Source: an uncultured beta proteobacterium (GTDB lineage Bacteria > Pseudomonadota > Gammaproteobacteria > Burkholderiales > Rhodocyclaceae). Taken from it: a DNA stretch of 33,685 nucleotides. Every line of letters starts with the position of its first letter. The stretch's first letter is position 1. The notes beneath the pieces are model-generated. The model was not told the origin of the DNA and made no database searches. It saw nothing but the letters and a program-made list of their open reading frames with translations. The position numbers and the translations under genes are program-made. Shown piece after piece: positions 17,420-25,846 of the stretch. Where the stretch lies: NCBI GenBank assembly GCA_903886975.1, contig CAISOB010000109.1:1-33685 (forward strand), in the 5' to 3' direction.

Positions 17420-19693
17420 TCAGCGCGGCGCCATTTCTTTGAGTGCTCGCTCCGCCGCCTCGTCGAAAAGCAAAGTCCCCGACACAACTCGGGCGCGGTC
17501 GTCGCTGCGTTGTTGTTCGAGCAGGGACGGGGCCATGGCAACGGCATAGCCCCATTCGTTGTTGAACAGCAGGATCGTTCCGGAAGCCGGTATTTGCCCA
17601 CAGTGGCGTCCGCACAAGCGATCGCCGTCGGGCAATTCAAAACTGATCCAGTCGCCCTCTTTCCACGGACCGGCCGCGCCGTGCCACGGCCCTTGCGCGT
17701 CGGCCGGCAGGCCAAAATACTGCACCAGCTTGCCGTCGCGTTCAAGAAGCCGGTCAGAAGGCGAATCGACGGAGCCGCGTGTGCGCAAGTCAATGAACGG
17801 GAACGGTGCGAGCAACTGTTCGGCAGTCGCCGGCGGTGGTGTTTCGGCTGTCTCCGGCACTTTGCGCAGGGCCGCCGTTTGCAGTTCAAAACAGACGTTG
17901 AGGAAAGGGGTCCTTTCCTGGGTCGAAATTCCCAGCGCATCGAGCCCGACGTTGATCCGCTTGAGCAGCAGCGGGATCAGGCCGACCAGCTTGCGCCGCT
18001 CTTCGGCGCTCGCCCTGGGCTGAAGGCTCCAGAGCAAGAGTTCGATCGTTTCGTCGGCTTCCTTCCAGCGATCCCCCGACGTGCCGCCGTCGAGATAGGC
18101 CGCTTGCATGACGCGCAGCCAGTAATCCGACAGAAAACGCTCGATTTCCTGCTGCGTCGTCTTGCCCAGCACAGTGCGCAGCCAATCCTGCGTGCAGGCG
18201 CGGAAGGCTTCCTGCTGTTCGTGCTCGCGAACCAGTTCCATACACGGTTGGGCATTGGTCCGCAGCAACTGGTCGCGTTCCTCGATGAGCGCGTCGATAT
18301 CTTCGAGATACGGCGACAAATCCCCTTCATTTGCTTCGAGCGCCGTGCGCACTGCGTCGGTCACTGCCCAGAGCCGGACGCAGACCGGATGGTCGCGCCC
18401 GGTATCTTGCGTCAGTCCAATGGCTGCGCGCGCCATCTGATTGACCAGGCGGCGCGCCGGGTGTTGCGCGTCGGAAAAGAACGTCGGGTCGATGATCGCC
18501 AGCTTGAGCAAGGGAATCTGCAGGCGACCGATCGTGGCTTTTATGACATCGGGGAGATCAGGCGCAGCGAAAATAGCGTCGAAAATGAGCGACAGGGTGT
18601 CAAGTGCGATCGAAGCGGGTTTGCCCAGAGGCAGATCGAGATCTTTCGACCTGAGCGCGCGCAATGGCTGCGGCACCCTTGGTTCGGTTGATCCCGGCAC
18701 GCCGGAGGCCTGCTGCATTTCGAGCGCCAGCAAACGCTCCATCAGGTGGCTCAGCATCACCATGGCCGAGGCGTTGAATGCCACATTGCCGCCGCCACCT
18801 GTTTGGTCGCCACCAACGTTGCCCGTCAAGATATCGCCGGCAAATCCTTCGTTGGCCGCGAACTGTTGCTGCATGGCCTGCTGCAAGCTCGACAGCGCGT
18901 TGCTGACCTGTGCGCCGCCGCCAAAGCCGCCGCCACCGAAGCCGCCGCCACCACCGCCGCCACCGCCGCCCCCGAAGCCGTCGCCGCCGCCGCCACCACC
19001 ACCGAAGCCACCGCCGCCACCACCACCACCGCCGCCACCACCACCGCCGCCACCACCGCCGTAAGAAGAACCGAAGGTGTCAGCCGTCGCGCGGCGGAAA
19101 ATCGGTACCGGCGCCGGTTCGACGCGGTGATCCTCGAGCACTTTGTCGAGTTCGACGTAGACGTCGGGAAGTTGCGCCTGGAGTTGCTCCTCGAGCCGCG
19201 CAAGCTGATCGAGATTCTTGTCGAGATTGTCGCCGTTCGCCCTGCAGATCGCCCACAGTCCGCGGCAGATTGGCCCGAGGCCGACCGGATTTTCTTCCGC
19301 GGTCATTCTCGGACGATCGAGCAGCCTCATGTAGCGCAACTGAGTGCGCCAGCGATCGATGCGCTCGTTATCTTTCAGGTGACTGGCCAGGTCGCCGATG
19401 CGGATTTCAAGTTCCAGCGCTTCGAGGCCGACGAGGCTGATGCGTGAGGCCGTCAAGCCGTCGGTCTGTCCGAAACTCTCCTTCGGTGCTGACGACGCCA
19501 GTTTGTCATGCGCTTTGCCGACTTCTTCGGCAAAGGCCTCGATCACCGATGCCGAGGTGATTCCCGCCTGCTTGACGATTTCCGACAGGCGTCGCTGGAA
19601 GAGTTCGCGGCAGTCGCGCAGAACGAAGAAGACGTCTCCCTCAGCTTGCTGCGGCGCGCTTGGTGTTTCAGGCAAATCAGGCATTGCTTGCAT
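17420..19693 (-). CDS. DUF1631 family protein with a long polyglycine tract
   Basis: A 757-residue cytoplasmic protein of unknown biochemical role. N-terminal helical part: VLRDCRELFQRRLSEIVKQAG, then IRIGDLASHLKDNERIDRWR. Residues about 211-260 are almost only glycine with scattered phenylalanine. The DUF1631 core follows, with QPLRALRSKDLDLPLG, HPARRLVNQMARAAIG and YLEDIDALIEERDQL. The C-terminal segment (about residues 670-720: WKEGDWISFELPDGDRLCGR, then GTILLFNNEWGYAVAM) has the look of the PilZ-like end often seen in this family; this is from memory and c-di-GMP residues are not obvious. It lies 22 bases downstream of a small lipoprotein gene. A second ATG four codons in is an equally possible start. 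Confidence 0.8.
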   Translation of the reverse strand: MQAMPDLPETPSAPQQAEGDVFFVLRDCRELFQRRLSEIVKQAGITSASVIEAFAEEVGKAHDKLASSAPKESFGQTDGLTASRISLVGLEALELEIRIGDLASHLKDNERIDRWRTQLRYMRLLDRPRMTAEENPVGLGPICRGLWAICRANGDNLDKNLDQLARLEEQLQAQLPDVYVELDKVLEDHRVEPAPVPIFRRATADTFGSSYGGGGGGGGGGGGGGGGGGFGGGGGGGDGFGGGGGGGGGGGFGGGGFGGGAQVSNALSSLQQAMQQQFAANEGFAGDILTGNVGGDQTGGGGNVAFNASAMVMLSHLMERLLALEMQQASGVPGSTEPRVPQPLRALRSKDLDLPLGKPASIALDTLSLIFDAIFAAPDLPDVIKATIGRLQIPLLKLAIIDPTFFSDAQHPARRLVNQMARAAIGLTQDTGRDHPVCVRLWAVTDAVRTALEANEGDLSPYLEDIDALIEERDQLLRTNAQPCMELVREHEQQEAFRACTQDWLRTVLGKTTQQEIERFLSDYWLRVMQAAYLDGGTSGDRWKEADETIELLLWSLQPRASAEERRKLVGLIPLLLKRINVGLDALGISTQERTPFLNVCFELQTAALRKVPETAETPPPATAEQLLAPFPFIDLRTRGSVDSPSDRLLERDGKLVQYFGLPADAQGPWHGAAGPWKEGDWISFELPDGDRLCGRHCGQIPASGTILLFNNEWGYAVAMAPSLLEQQRSDDRARVVSGTLLFDEAAERALKEMAPR
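18914..19062. repeat. Trinucleotide tract (CCG/CCA, GGN on coding strand)
   Basis: About 150 bases built almost entirely of ccg and cca triplets, broken by aag/gaa and one gtc, encode the glycine tract of the DUF1631 protein. On the plus strand they make an artefactual polyproline frame. Such triplet runs are prone to replication slippage but keep the reading frame. Confidence 0.9.
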
Positions 19694-19715
19694 TCAATCG
19701 ATGGGGTTCAGGTGC

Positions 19716-20138
19716 TTAGCGTTTTTCGCCGGGCTTCTTGCTGGTTTTTGCGGCGGCTGATTCCTCGGCCGTTGCCACCTTTTTCCGGGTTCCCGGCGCG
19801 CCGACCGGCGGTAATTGCGGCTCGACGGTTTCCAGTTTGTTATCGCGCATGTAGGCGTCCATATCACGCCAGCCGTCGTAAATTGGCGCTTTGGGCAGCC
19901 AGGCGTAGATCGAGTAGCAGTCTTCGATGGCCCGCCCCGACTGGCGACAAGCACCGCCAACCGCCTTGCCTTCAGCGTCGATCTTGGCCGCCTTTGCAGC
20001 CGGGTCTTCGATTCCCATTTGTTGCTGAATCATGTCGCAAGCGCCCAGGCCGAGCAACATTGCCGCGGCGATGGCGAATGCAGGCAAGGAACTCCATGGC
20101 GTGTTTGGCAAGATGGTTCCCGGCGGCTTGGTTGGCAT
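19716..20138 (-). CDS. Small predicted lipoprotein, unknown function
   Basis: With the ATG at 20138 the product has 140 residues. A hydrophobic segment (FAIAAAMLLGLGAC) ends in the lipobox L-G-A-C, so C34 would be the lipidated residue; Asp follows at +2, an inner-membrane retention signal in enterics. The rest is soluble and includes GRAIEDCYSIYAWLPKAPIY and a basic Ala/Lys tail. I do not recognise a named family, though similar 'SGRAxEDCY' proteins occur in related bacteria by my recollection. The frame extends 30 codons further upstream, but that would bury the signal. DUF1631 follows 22 bases later, suggesting a two-gene operon. Confidence 0.7.
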   Translation of the reverse strand: MPTKPPGTILPNTPWSSLPAFAIAAAMLLGLGACDMIQQQMGIEDPAAKAAKIDAEGKAVGGACRQSGRAIEDCYSIYAWLPKAPIYDGWRDMDAYMRDNKLETVEPQLPPVGAPGTRKKVATAEESAAAKTSKKPGEKR

Positions 20139-20293
20139 AGGCGATATTTTAACCACAAATACCCATGCGCCGAGCAGTCTGCCGCGTATATCGAACAGCA
20201 ATATTATTTGCGCCCGGACGGCAATCACAGGTTCAGCACCCTTCAGGCGCGGCTTCGAAGCGCCGGGGCGACTAATCCTGGGGTTTCCCGCTC

Positions 20294-20299
20294 TATAAT
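20294..20299 (+). promoter_or_regulatory. Candidate -10 element for the ugpB-like gene
   Basis: A perfect TATAAT lies 34 bases before the ATG, in the divergent gap (20139-20332). The -35 at the expected distance (actaat) is poor. The mRNA would start a few bases downstream, followed by aagga before the start codon. Confidence 0.45.
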
Positions 20300-20332
20300 C
20301 GACCCCTTGTCGAAATCACCAAGGAATCGCTA

Positions 20333-21622
20333 ATGCCTTCATTCAAGATTCTCATCGCCGTCGCCGGATTGCTCCTCGGGTCACCCCTTTTCGCGGCCAG
20401 CCACAAGGCGGCGCCGCCGCCGATGCCGCCGATGCCGGCGCAGATCGAGCTGTCGCATCATCTCGGCGAAGATCAGGCGGAGCGCGTTGAGGCCTTGGTC
20501 GAGCAGTTCAACAGCCAGCACAAGGACGTTCATGTCACGATGGTTCGCCGTGTCGAAGGCGATGCGCCGAAAGCGATCAACCTTGTAACGCGCGAGGAAT
20601 ACGCACGTTTTGTCGCCAACAAGACGAAATTCAAGCCGCTCTACGAAGTCATGCACGAAGCGCGCGAGCCGCTCGCCGCGCAGCTTGCGCCCGAACTCGT
20701 GATCGGACTCGCGGACGCCAAGGGCCAGCTTTTCGCGTTGCCCGTGGCTTTTTCGACGCCGGTGCTGTACATCAACAAGGCCGCTTTCCGTAAAGCCGGG
20801 CTCAACCCTGAAGCGCCTCCGAAGACCTGGGTCGAGATGCAGGAGGCGGCCGGCAAGCTCTACGATTCCGGCAACCGCTGCCCGTTCACGACCTCGTGGC
20901 CGGCCTGGGTGCAGATTGACAACCTGAGCGCATGGAATGGCGGCGAAGTCAGCGACGCCAAAGGCAATCTGGCTTTCAACGGCCTGGTCCAGGTCAAGCA
21001 CGTCGCCATGCTGGCCACTTGGCACAAGAGCAAGTACTTCGTCTATTTCGGCCGCCGCGACGAGGCCGATCGACGTTTTGCCAACGGCGAATGCGCCATG
21101 TTGACCAGTTCGTCGTCGCTGTTCGCGTCCCTGGTCGAGGATAAGGCGCTTGAGGTCGGCGTGTCCACGCTTCCCTATCACGACGACCAGCGCGGCGCGC
21201 CGCAGAACACTCTGGCCGACGGCGCTTCGCTGTGGATTGCCAATGGCATGAAGCCGGCGGAAACGAAAGGCGTGGCAAAATTTATCAATTATGTTCTCGG
21301 TCCGGAGGTCCAGATCAAGCTTACCCTGGCCGGCGGTTTCCTGCCGATGACCGCGGTGGCGCGCACGGCGGCCGGCAGTCAGCTGCTCGGCGCCGATCTG
21401 GCGGCACTGCAGGTGGCCTATGCGCAGCTCGGCGGCAAGAGCTTCGTGCCGCTCAATCGCGTGTCGCAAAACGCAGCTTTGCGCAGCATCGTCGATGAAG
21501 AACTCGAAAGCGTCTGGGCCAACCGCAAGCCGGCCAAGGAAGCGCTTGATAACGCCGTGGCCCGTGGCAATGCCATCCTCCATGCCGAGTCGCCGGCGCC
21601 CGTCAGGAGGCATGGCAAGTGA
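20333..21622 (+). CDS. ugpB: Periplasmic binding protein of an ABC importer, UgpB-like
   Basis: A 429-residue extracellular solute-binding protein (family 1). It has a signal peptide (ILIAVAGLLLGSPLFAA, cleavage near residue 22), a Pro/Met-rich mature start, and the type I fold starting IELSHHLGEDQAERVEALVE. UgpB-like hallmarks are ALPVAFSTPVLYINKAAFRK, CPFTTSWPAWVQIDNLSAWN, the FANGECAMLTSSSSL block and LADGASLWI. UgpB binds sn-glycerol-3-phosphate or glycerophosphodiesters; that ligand is inferred from UgpQ next door. aagga precedes the ATG. No ugpA, ugpE or ugpC permease genes are present, which is unusual; the protein must use a transporter encoded elsewhere or have lost it. Confidence 0.85.
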   Translation: MPSFKILIAVAGLLLGSPLFAASHKAAPPPMPPMPAQIELSHHLGEDQAERVEALVEQFNSQHKDVHVTMVRRVEGDAPKAINLVTREEYARFVANKTKFKPLYEVMHEAREPLAAQLAPELVIGLADAKGQLFALPVAFSTPVLYINKAAFRKAGLNPEAPPKTWVEMQEAAGKLYDSGNRCPFTTSWPAWVQIDNLSAWNGGEVSDAKGNLAFNGLVQVKHVAMLATWHKSKYFVYFGRRDEADRRFANGECAMLTSSSSLFASLVEDKALEVGVSTLPYHDDQRGAPQNTLADGASLWIANGMKPAETKGVAKFINYVLGPEVQIKLTLAGGFLPMTAVARTAAGSQLLGADLAALQVAYAQLGGKSFVPLNRVSQNAALRSIVDEELESVWANRKPAKEALDNAVARGNAILHAESPAPVRRHGK

Positions 21623-22362
21623 ATCGACCCGCGCCCGACTGGTCCCTGCCGCGCGTCTTCGCACACCGCTGTGGCGGCGCGCTGGCGCCGGAGAACAGCC
21701 TGAGCGGGCTGCGCATTGCCGCGGCGCTCGGCTTTCGTGCGGTCGAGTTCGACGTCATGCTTTCGGCCGACGACTCGCCCTGGCTGATCCACGACGAAAC
21801 GCTCGAGCGTACGAGCAATGGTTCCGGTCGCGTATGCGACACGCCGGATTCGGCACTGCGCAGTCTCGATGCCGGCAGTTATCGCCACGCGTCTTTTGCC
21901 GGCGAAGCGCTTCCGACCTTCGATCAGGCAGTCCGCCTGTGCCGCGAACTCGGACTTATGGCCAACGTCGAGATCAAGCCGGCAGCGGCTTTTGAAGCGC
22001 GCACCGGCGAGGTGGTCGCGCGCCGCATCATGGATCTTTGGGCCGGCGGGCCATTGCCACTGGTCTCCTCGTTTTCCGTCGTCGCGCTCGAGGCGGCGCG
22101 GCGTGTCGCGCCACGCCTGCCGCTTGGCGTGTTGTGGACGCGGCCGCCGGCGGACTGGGCCAGTCAGGTCGAGATGCTCGATGCCTACAGCCTGCATTGC
22201 GCGTGGGACAAACTCGATGCAGACGTTCTCAAAATTGCGCAAGCCAATGACATCCCCGTGCTGTGCTATACGGTCAACGACCGGTCGGCCGCCGAGACGC
22301 TGTTTGCGCGCGGTGTCGCCGCGCTCTTCAGCGACCGCATCGACCTATTGATCGACATGTAA
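21619..22362 (+). CDS. ugpQ: Glycerophosphodiester phosphodiesterase
   Basis: A cytoplasmic enzyme that hydrolyses glycerophosphodiesters from phospholipid turnover to sn-glycerol-3-phosphate and an alcohol. The 247-residue TIM barrel has the catalytic pair H16-R17 (AHRCGG), E25 (APENS), the metal ligands E43/D45 (EFDVMLS), H58 (LIHDETLERTSNG) and the NVEIKP motif; it ends VAALFSDRIDLL. The GTG start overlaps the ugpB stop (GTGA), with a strong aggagg 8 bases before it inside the ugpB end, so the two are translationally coupled. No signal peptide, so cytoplasmic UgpQ rather than periplasmic GlpQ. Confidence 0.93.
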   Translation: MNRPAPDWSLPRVFAHRCGGALAPENSLSGLRIAAALGFRAVEFDVMLSADDSPWLIHDETLERTSNGSGRVCDTPDSALRSLDAGSYRHASFAGEALPTFDQAVRLCRELGLMANVEIKPAAAFEARTGEVVARRIMDLWAGGPLPLVSSFSVVALEAARRVAPRLPLGVLWTRPPADWASQVEMLDAYSLHCAWDKLDADVLKIAQANDIPVLCYTVNDRSAAETLFARGVAALFSDRIDLLIDM

Positions 22363-22481
22363 ATCTTCGTTGCCGGCTTACCGCTTGTTACAAAATCGCG
22401 CTCGCCCAGCGTCGGCCGCATGCGTAAATTCGGGCATGGGATGTCCCATCGTAGAAATCGCAAACCAAGGAGACGCTAATC

Positions 22482-22847
22482 ATGCTAGTAGTCAAGACCG
22501 CTGTCATCGCCTTCATCCTCGCTTCATCGCTTGGCGCCCTCGCGCAATCGAACGCGACGCCCGGGATCGACCAGCGCCAGATCAACCAGGAACAGCGCAT
22601 CCAGCAGGGTGTCCAGTCGGGCTCGCTCACGCCGCGCGAAGCAGCGCGCCTCGAACGCGGGCAGCAGCGTCTGCAGGCGAAGGAAGACCGGGCCAAGGCC
22701 GACGGCGTGGTGACGCCCCGGGAACGCGCGAGCCTGCAGCACGCCGAAAACGTGCAAAGCCGGCGCATCTACGCGGAGAAACATGACCGCCAGCACGACT
22801 ACAACCACGACGGCAAGGTCGACCGACCGGCTCGTGCGCATCCCTAG
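22482..22847 (+). CDS. Small secreted protein with EF-hand-like loop
   Basis: A 121-residue protein with a clear signal peptide (AVIAFILASSLGALA, cleavage near residue 21). The mature part is charged and helical: GIDQRQINQEQRIQQGVQSG, then SLTPREAARLERGQQR and VVTPRERASLQHAENVQSR, two related 'TPRE-A-L' units. The C-terminus has D-Y-N-H-D-G-K-V-D, the DxNxDGxxD pattern of calcium-binding EF-hand loops. Similar unnamed proteins are common in betaproteobacteria as far as I recall. A strong aaggaga is 8 bases before the ATG, and a strong terminator follows, so it is a single-gene unit with an unknown role. Confidence 0.85.
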   Translation: MLVVKTAVIAFILASSLGALAQSNATPGIDQRQINQEQRIQQGVQSGSLTPREAARLERGQQRLQAKEDRAKADGVVTPRERASLQHAENVQSRRIYAEKHDRQHDYNHDGKVDRPARAHP

Positions 22848-22860
22848 TCCGCCATGCGCC

Positions 22861-22887
22861 AAAAGACCCGCTCAGGCGGGTTTTTTA
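22861..22887 (+). terminator. Rho-independent terminator after the small secreted protein gene
   Basis: A 6-bp stem acccgc/gcgggt (22866-22871 and 22876-22881) with a tcag loop is preceded by aaaag and followed by six Ts. The A-run and T-run extend the stem, so it could work on both strands. It insulates alaS from upstream transcription. Confidence 0.9.
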
Positions 22888-22947
22888 TTGGGCGTCTGCG
22901 GCGTAGCGACGGCCAAGCGCACGGCCTCTCTGCCGGCGCGCGTTTCG

Positions 22948-22957
22948 GTGCTAGAAT
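22948..22957 (+). promoter_or_regulatory. Candidate extended -10 for alaS
   Basis: gtgctagaat (TAGAAT at 22952-22957) is identical to the ten bases upstream of lptD and lies 39 bases before the alaS ATG, just after the terminator. The -35 region is weak. Confidence 0.5.
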
Positions 22958-22996
22958 CAGAGCCCTTTGAAATCCGCCCGCCGCAGGGACATACCG

Positions 22997-25612
22997 ATGA
23001 AAAGTGCCGAAATTCGCGAGCAATTCCTCAAGTACTTTGAATCCAAGGGTCATCAGATAGTGGCTTCGAGTTCGCTTGTCCCGCACGACGATCCGACGCT
23101 GCTGTTTACCAACGCCGGGATGAACCAGTTCAAGGACGTCTTTCTCGGCTTCGACAAACGGCCCTATGTGCGTGCGACGACAGCGCAGAAATGTGTGCGC
23201 GCCGGCGGCAAACACAACGATCTCGAGAACGTCGGCTACACGGCGCGCCATCACACCTTCTTCGAAATGCTCGGCAATTTCTCCTTCGGCGACTACTTCA
23301 AGCTCGACGCGATCAAATACGCTTGGGAACTCTTGACCGTGGTCTACAAGCTGCCGCCGGACAAGCTGTGGGTCACCGTCTATGCCGAGGATGACGAGGC
23401 TTATGACATCTGGAACAAAACCATCGGCCTGCCGGCCGAGCGCATCGTGCGCATCGGCGACAACAAGGACGCGCGCTACGCTTCCGACAACTTCTGGATG
23501 ATGGGCGACACCGGCCCGTGCGGCCCGTGCTCGGAGATTTTCTACGACCACGGCGAGCACATCCCCGGCGGCCCGCCCGGATCGCCCGACGAAGATGGCG
23601 ACCGCTACATCGAAATCTGGAACAACGTCTTCATGCAGTTCAATCGCGACGAGGCCGGCGTCATGCACAGGCTGCCCAAGCCCTCGGTCGATACCGGCAT
23701 GGGACTCGAGCGCATCACGGCGGTGCTGCAGCATGTCAACAGCAATTATGACATCGACCTGTTGCAGAGCCTGGTCAAGGCCGCCGCGCGCGAAACCAGC
23801 GGCGCCGACATGGACAGCCCTTCGCTGCGCGTCCTCGCCGACCATATCCGCGCCTGCTCGTTCCTGATCGCCGACGGTGTCATCCCCGGCAATGAGGGGC
23901 GCGGCTACGTCCTGCGCCGCATCATCCGGCGCGCGATTCGTCACGGCTACAAACTCGGGGCGCGCGCGGCCTTCTTTCATCGCATGGTGCCGGATCTGGT
24001 CGCCGAGATGGGCAGCGCCTATCCCGAATTGGTGACCGGCGAGAAACGCATCATCGACGTGCTGCGCCAGGAAGAGGAACGCTTCTTCGCCACCATCGAA
24101 AACGGCATGGCGATCCTCGAGGCCGAACTTGCGGCGATGAACGGCAAAGGCATCTTCAACGGCGAGACGGCGTTCAAGTTGCACGACACCTTCGGCTTTC
24201 CGCTCGACCTCACCGCCGACATCTGCCGCGAGCGCGGCGTCGGTGTCGATAGCGCCGGCTTCGAGGCGGCGATGAACCGGCAGAAAGAGCAGGCGCGCGC
24301 CGCCGGCAAGTTCAAGGTGGCCAGCGCGCTCGAATACAGCGGTGCGCCGACGACCTTCCACGGCTACGACAGCCTCGAATTCAAGGGCAAGGTGCTGGCG
24401 CTCTACAGGGAAGGCAGCCCGGTCGATGAACTGGGCGAAGGCGACCTGGGCGTCGTCGTGCTCGACGCGACGCCGTTCTATGCCGAATCGGGCGGCCAGG
24501 TCGGCGACCGCGGCGTGCTGCAATCGGCGCGGGGGATATTCGCCGTCGAGGATACGCAGAAGATCCAGGCCGCGGTGTTCGGCCACCAGGGCGTACTCAA
24601 GACCGGCCGTCTGCAGGTCGGCGACGCGGTCACGGCCAAGATCGATCTGCTGGCGCGCCGCCGCACCATGCGCAACCATTCGGCGACGCACCTGATGCAC
24701 AAGGCGCTGCGCGAAGTGCTCGGCGAGCACGTGCAGCAGAAGGGCTCGCAGGTCGATTCCGAGAAGACGCGTTTCGATTTCGTGCATAACCAGCCGATGA
24801 CCGACGAACAGATTCGCCGCGTCGAGAACATCGTCAACGCCGAGATCCTCGCCAACATCGAGTGCCAGCACCGCGTCATGCCGATCGCCGAAGCACAGAA
24901 GCTCGGTGCGGTGATGCTCTTCGGCGAGAAGTACGGCGACGTGGTGCGGGTCATCGACATCGGCAGCTCGCGCGAGCTGTGCGGCGGTACGCACGTGCGG
25001 CGCACCGGCGACATCGGCGTATTCAGCATCGTCGCCGAGGGCGGCGTGGCCGCCGGCGTGCGCCGCGTCGAAGCGGTCACCGGCGACAACGCGCTGGCCT
25101 ACATGCAGCGCATGGAAAGCGCGCTCGGCGGCATCGCCGGGACGCTCAAGGTTCTGCCCAGCGAAGCGCAAGCCCGCGTCAACTCGCTCGTCGATCAGGT
25201 GCGCCATCTCGAACGCGAAATGGCGGCGATGAAGAGCAAGCTGGCGTCAGCGCAAGGCGACGATCTCGCCACCGGCGCGCTTGAAGTGAAGGGCGCCAAG
25301 GTGCTGGCGGTTACGCTTGACGGGGCCGACCTCAACGCGCTGCGCGAGGCGATGGACAAGCTGCGCGACAAGCTCAAATCGGCAGCCATCGTCCTGGCCA
25401 GCGTCGCCGACGGGAAGGTCACCCTGATCGCCGGCGTCACTGCGGATCTGACCGCCAAGGTCAAGGCCGGCGAGCTCGTGAACTTCGTCGCCCAGCAGGT
25501 CGGTGGCAAAGGGGGCGGCCGTCCCGACATGGCCCAGGCCGGCGGCAGCGAACCGGCCAAGCTGCCGGCCGCGCTGGCCTCGGTTCGCGGCTGGGTCGAA
25601 CAGCGCCTGTAA
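22997..25612 (+). CDS. alaS: Alanyl-tRNA synthetase
   Basis: It charges tRNA-Ala and edits mischarged Ser and Gly. The 871 residues (E. coli 876) start [20 protein letters not shown]. The class II catalytic core has [20 protein letters not shown], the motif 2 region [13 protein letters not shown] and the motif 3 region GMGLERI. The editing domain has its zinc ligands at H561/H565 (NHSATHLMH) and C662/H666 (ELCGGTHV). The C-terminal C-Ala domain ends with a Gly-rich [19 protein letters not shown] ten codons upstream in frame is possible but lies too close to the predicted transcription start; agggac precedes the chosen ATG. Confidence 0.97.
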   Translation: MKSAEIREQFLKYFESKGHQIVASSSLVPHDDPTLLFTNAGMNQFKDVFLGFDKRPYVRATTAQKCVRAGGKHNDLENVGYTARHHTFFEMLGNFSFGDYFKLDAIKYAWELLTVVYKLPPDKLWVTVYAEDDEAYDIWNKTIGLPAERIVRIGDNKDARYASDNFWMMGDTGPCGPCSEIFYDHGEHIPGGPPGSPDEDGDRYIEIWNNVFMQFNRDEAGVMHRLPKPSVDTGMGLERITAVLQHVNSNYDIDLLQSLVKAAARETSGADMDSPSLRVLADHIRACSFLIADGVIPGNEGRGYVLRRIIRRAIRHGYKLGARAAFFHRMVPDLVAEMGSAYPELVTGEKRIIDVLRQEEERFFATIENGMAILEAELAAMNGKGIFNGETAFKLHDTFGFPLDLTADICRERGVGVDSAGFEAAMNRQKEQARAAGKFKVASALEYSGAPTTFHGYDSLEFKGKVLALYREGSPVDELGEGDLGVVVLDATPFYAESGGQVGDRGVLQSARGIFAVEDTQKIQAAVFGHQGVLKTGRLQVGDAVTAKIDLLARRRTMRNHSATHLMHKALREVLGEHVQQKGSQVDSEKTRFDFVHNQPMTDEQIRRVENIVNAEILANIECQHRVMPIAEAQKLGAVMLFGEKYGDVVRVIDIGSSRELCGGTHVRRTGDIGVFSIVAEGGVAAGVRRVEAVTGDNALAYMQRMESALGGIAGTLKVLPSEAQARVNSLVDQVRHLEREMAAMKSKLASAQGDDLATGALEVKGAKVLAVTLDGADLNALREAMDKLRDKLKSAAIVLASVADGKVTLIAGVTADLTAKVKAGELVNFVAQQVGGKGGGRPDMAQAGGSEPAKLPAALASVRGWVEQRL

Positions 25613-25846
25613 GCTTCCCCTCGATCGCGGTCACCGGCGGCCTGAAGAGGATTGCCGAGGCATTGCCGCGCGCCTCTCGTGACAAGGCCGGTCACATAAT
25701 ATGCGTTTGACATTTAATGGGATTTTCTGTACAACCCCATTAATGCCTTCAGATTACGCCCTTGGTATAATGCTTCGAGACCGGACCTTAGCCTCAAACG
25801 CCCGGCCGTCGGACGACCGACGCGCTGCCAATCGCCCGGGAGTGCC
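25613..25846. other. Gap after alaS leading to the adhesin remnant
   Basis: There is no gene in 234 bases. No clear terminator follows alaS. From about 25690 the sequence turns AT-rich and holds promoter-like elements: TTGACA at 25707, an inverted repeat, and TATAAT at 25766-25771, all oriented towards the truncated reading frame at 25847. Confidence 0.5.
25707..25771 (+). promoter_or_regulatory. Promoter region with inverted repeat upstream of the adhesin remnant
   Basis: TTGACA (25707-25712) is 17 bases from a weak tacaac. A perfect 8-bp inverted repeat, ttaatggg at 25714-25721 and cccattaa at 25736-25743, spans the spacer and the end of that element. A perfect TATAAT follows at 25766-25771. 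The inverted repeat could be an operator or a stem in the leader; the sequence alone does not decide. Confidence 0.4.

Noticed and set aside
18441..19064. Polyproline-ending plus-strand frame
   Set aside because: It is the complement of the glycine tract of the DUF1631 gene; the DUF1631 reading has domain structure on both sides of the tract.
22844..25207. 787-codon open frame antisense to alaS
   Set aside because: It mirrors the codon pattern of alaS in a GC-rich genome (a stop-poor complementary frame), has no family signature, and alaS is certain.
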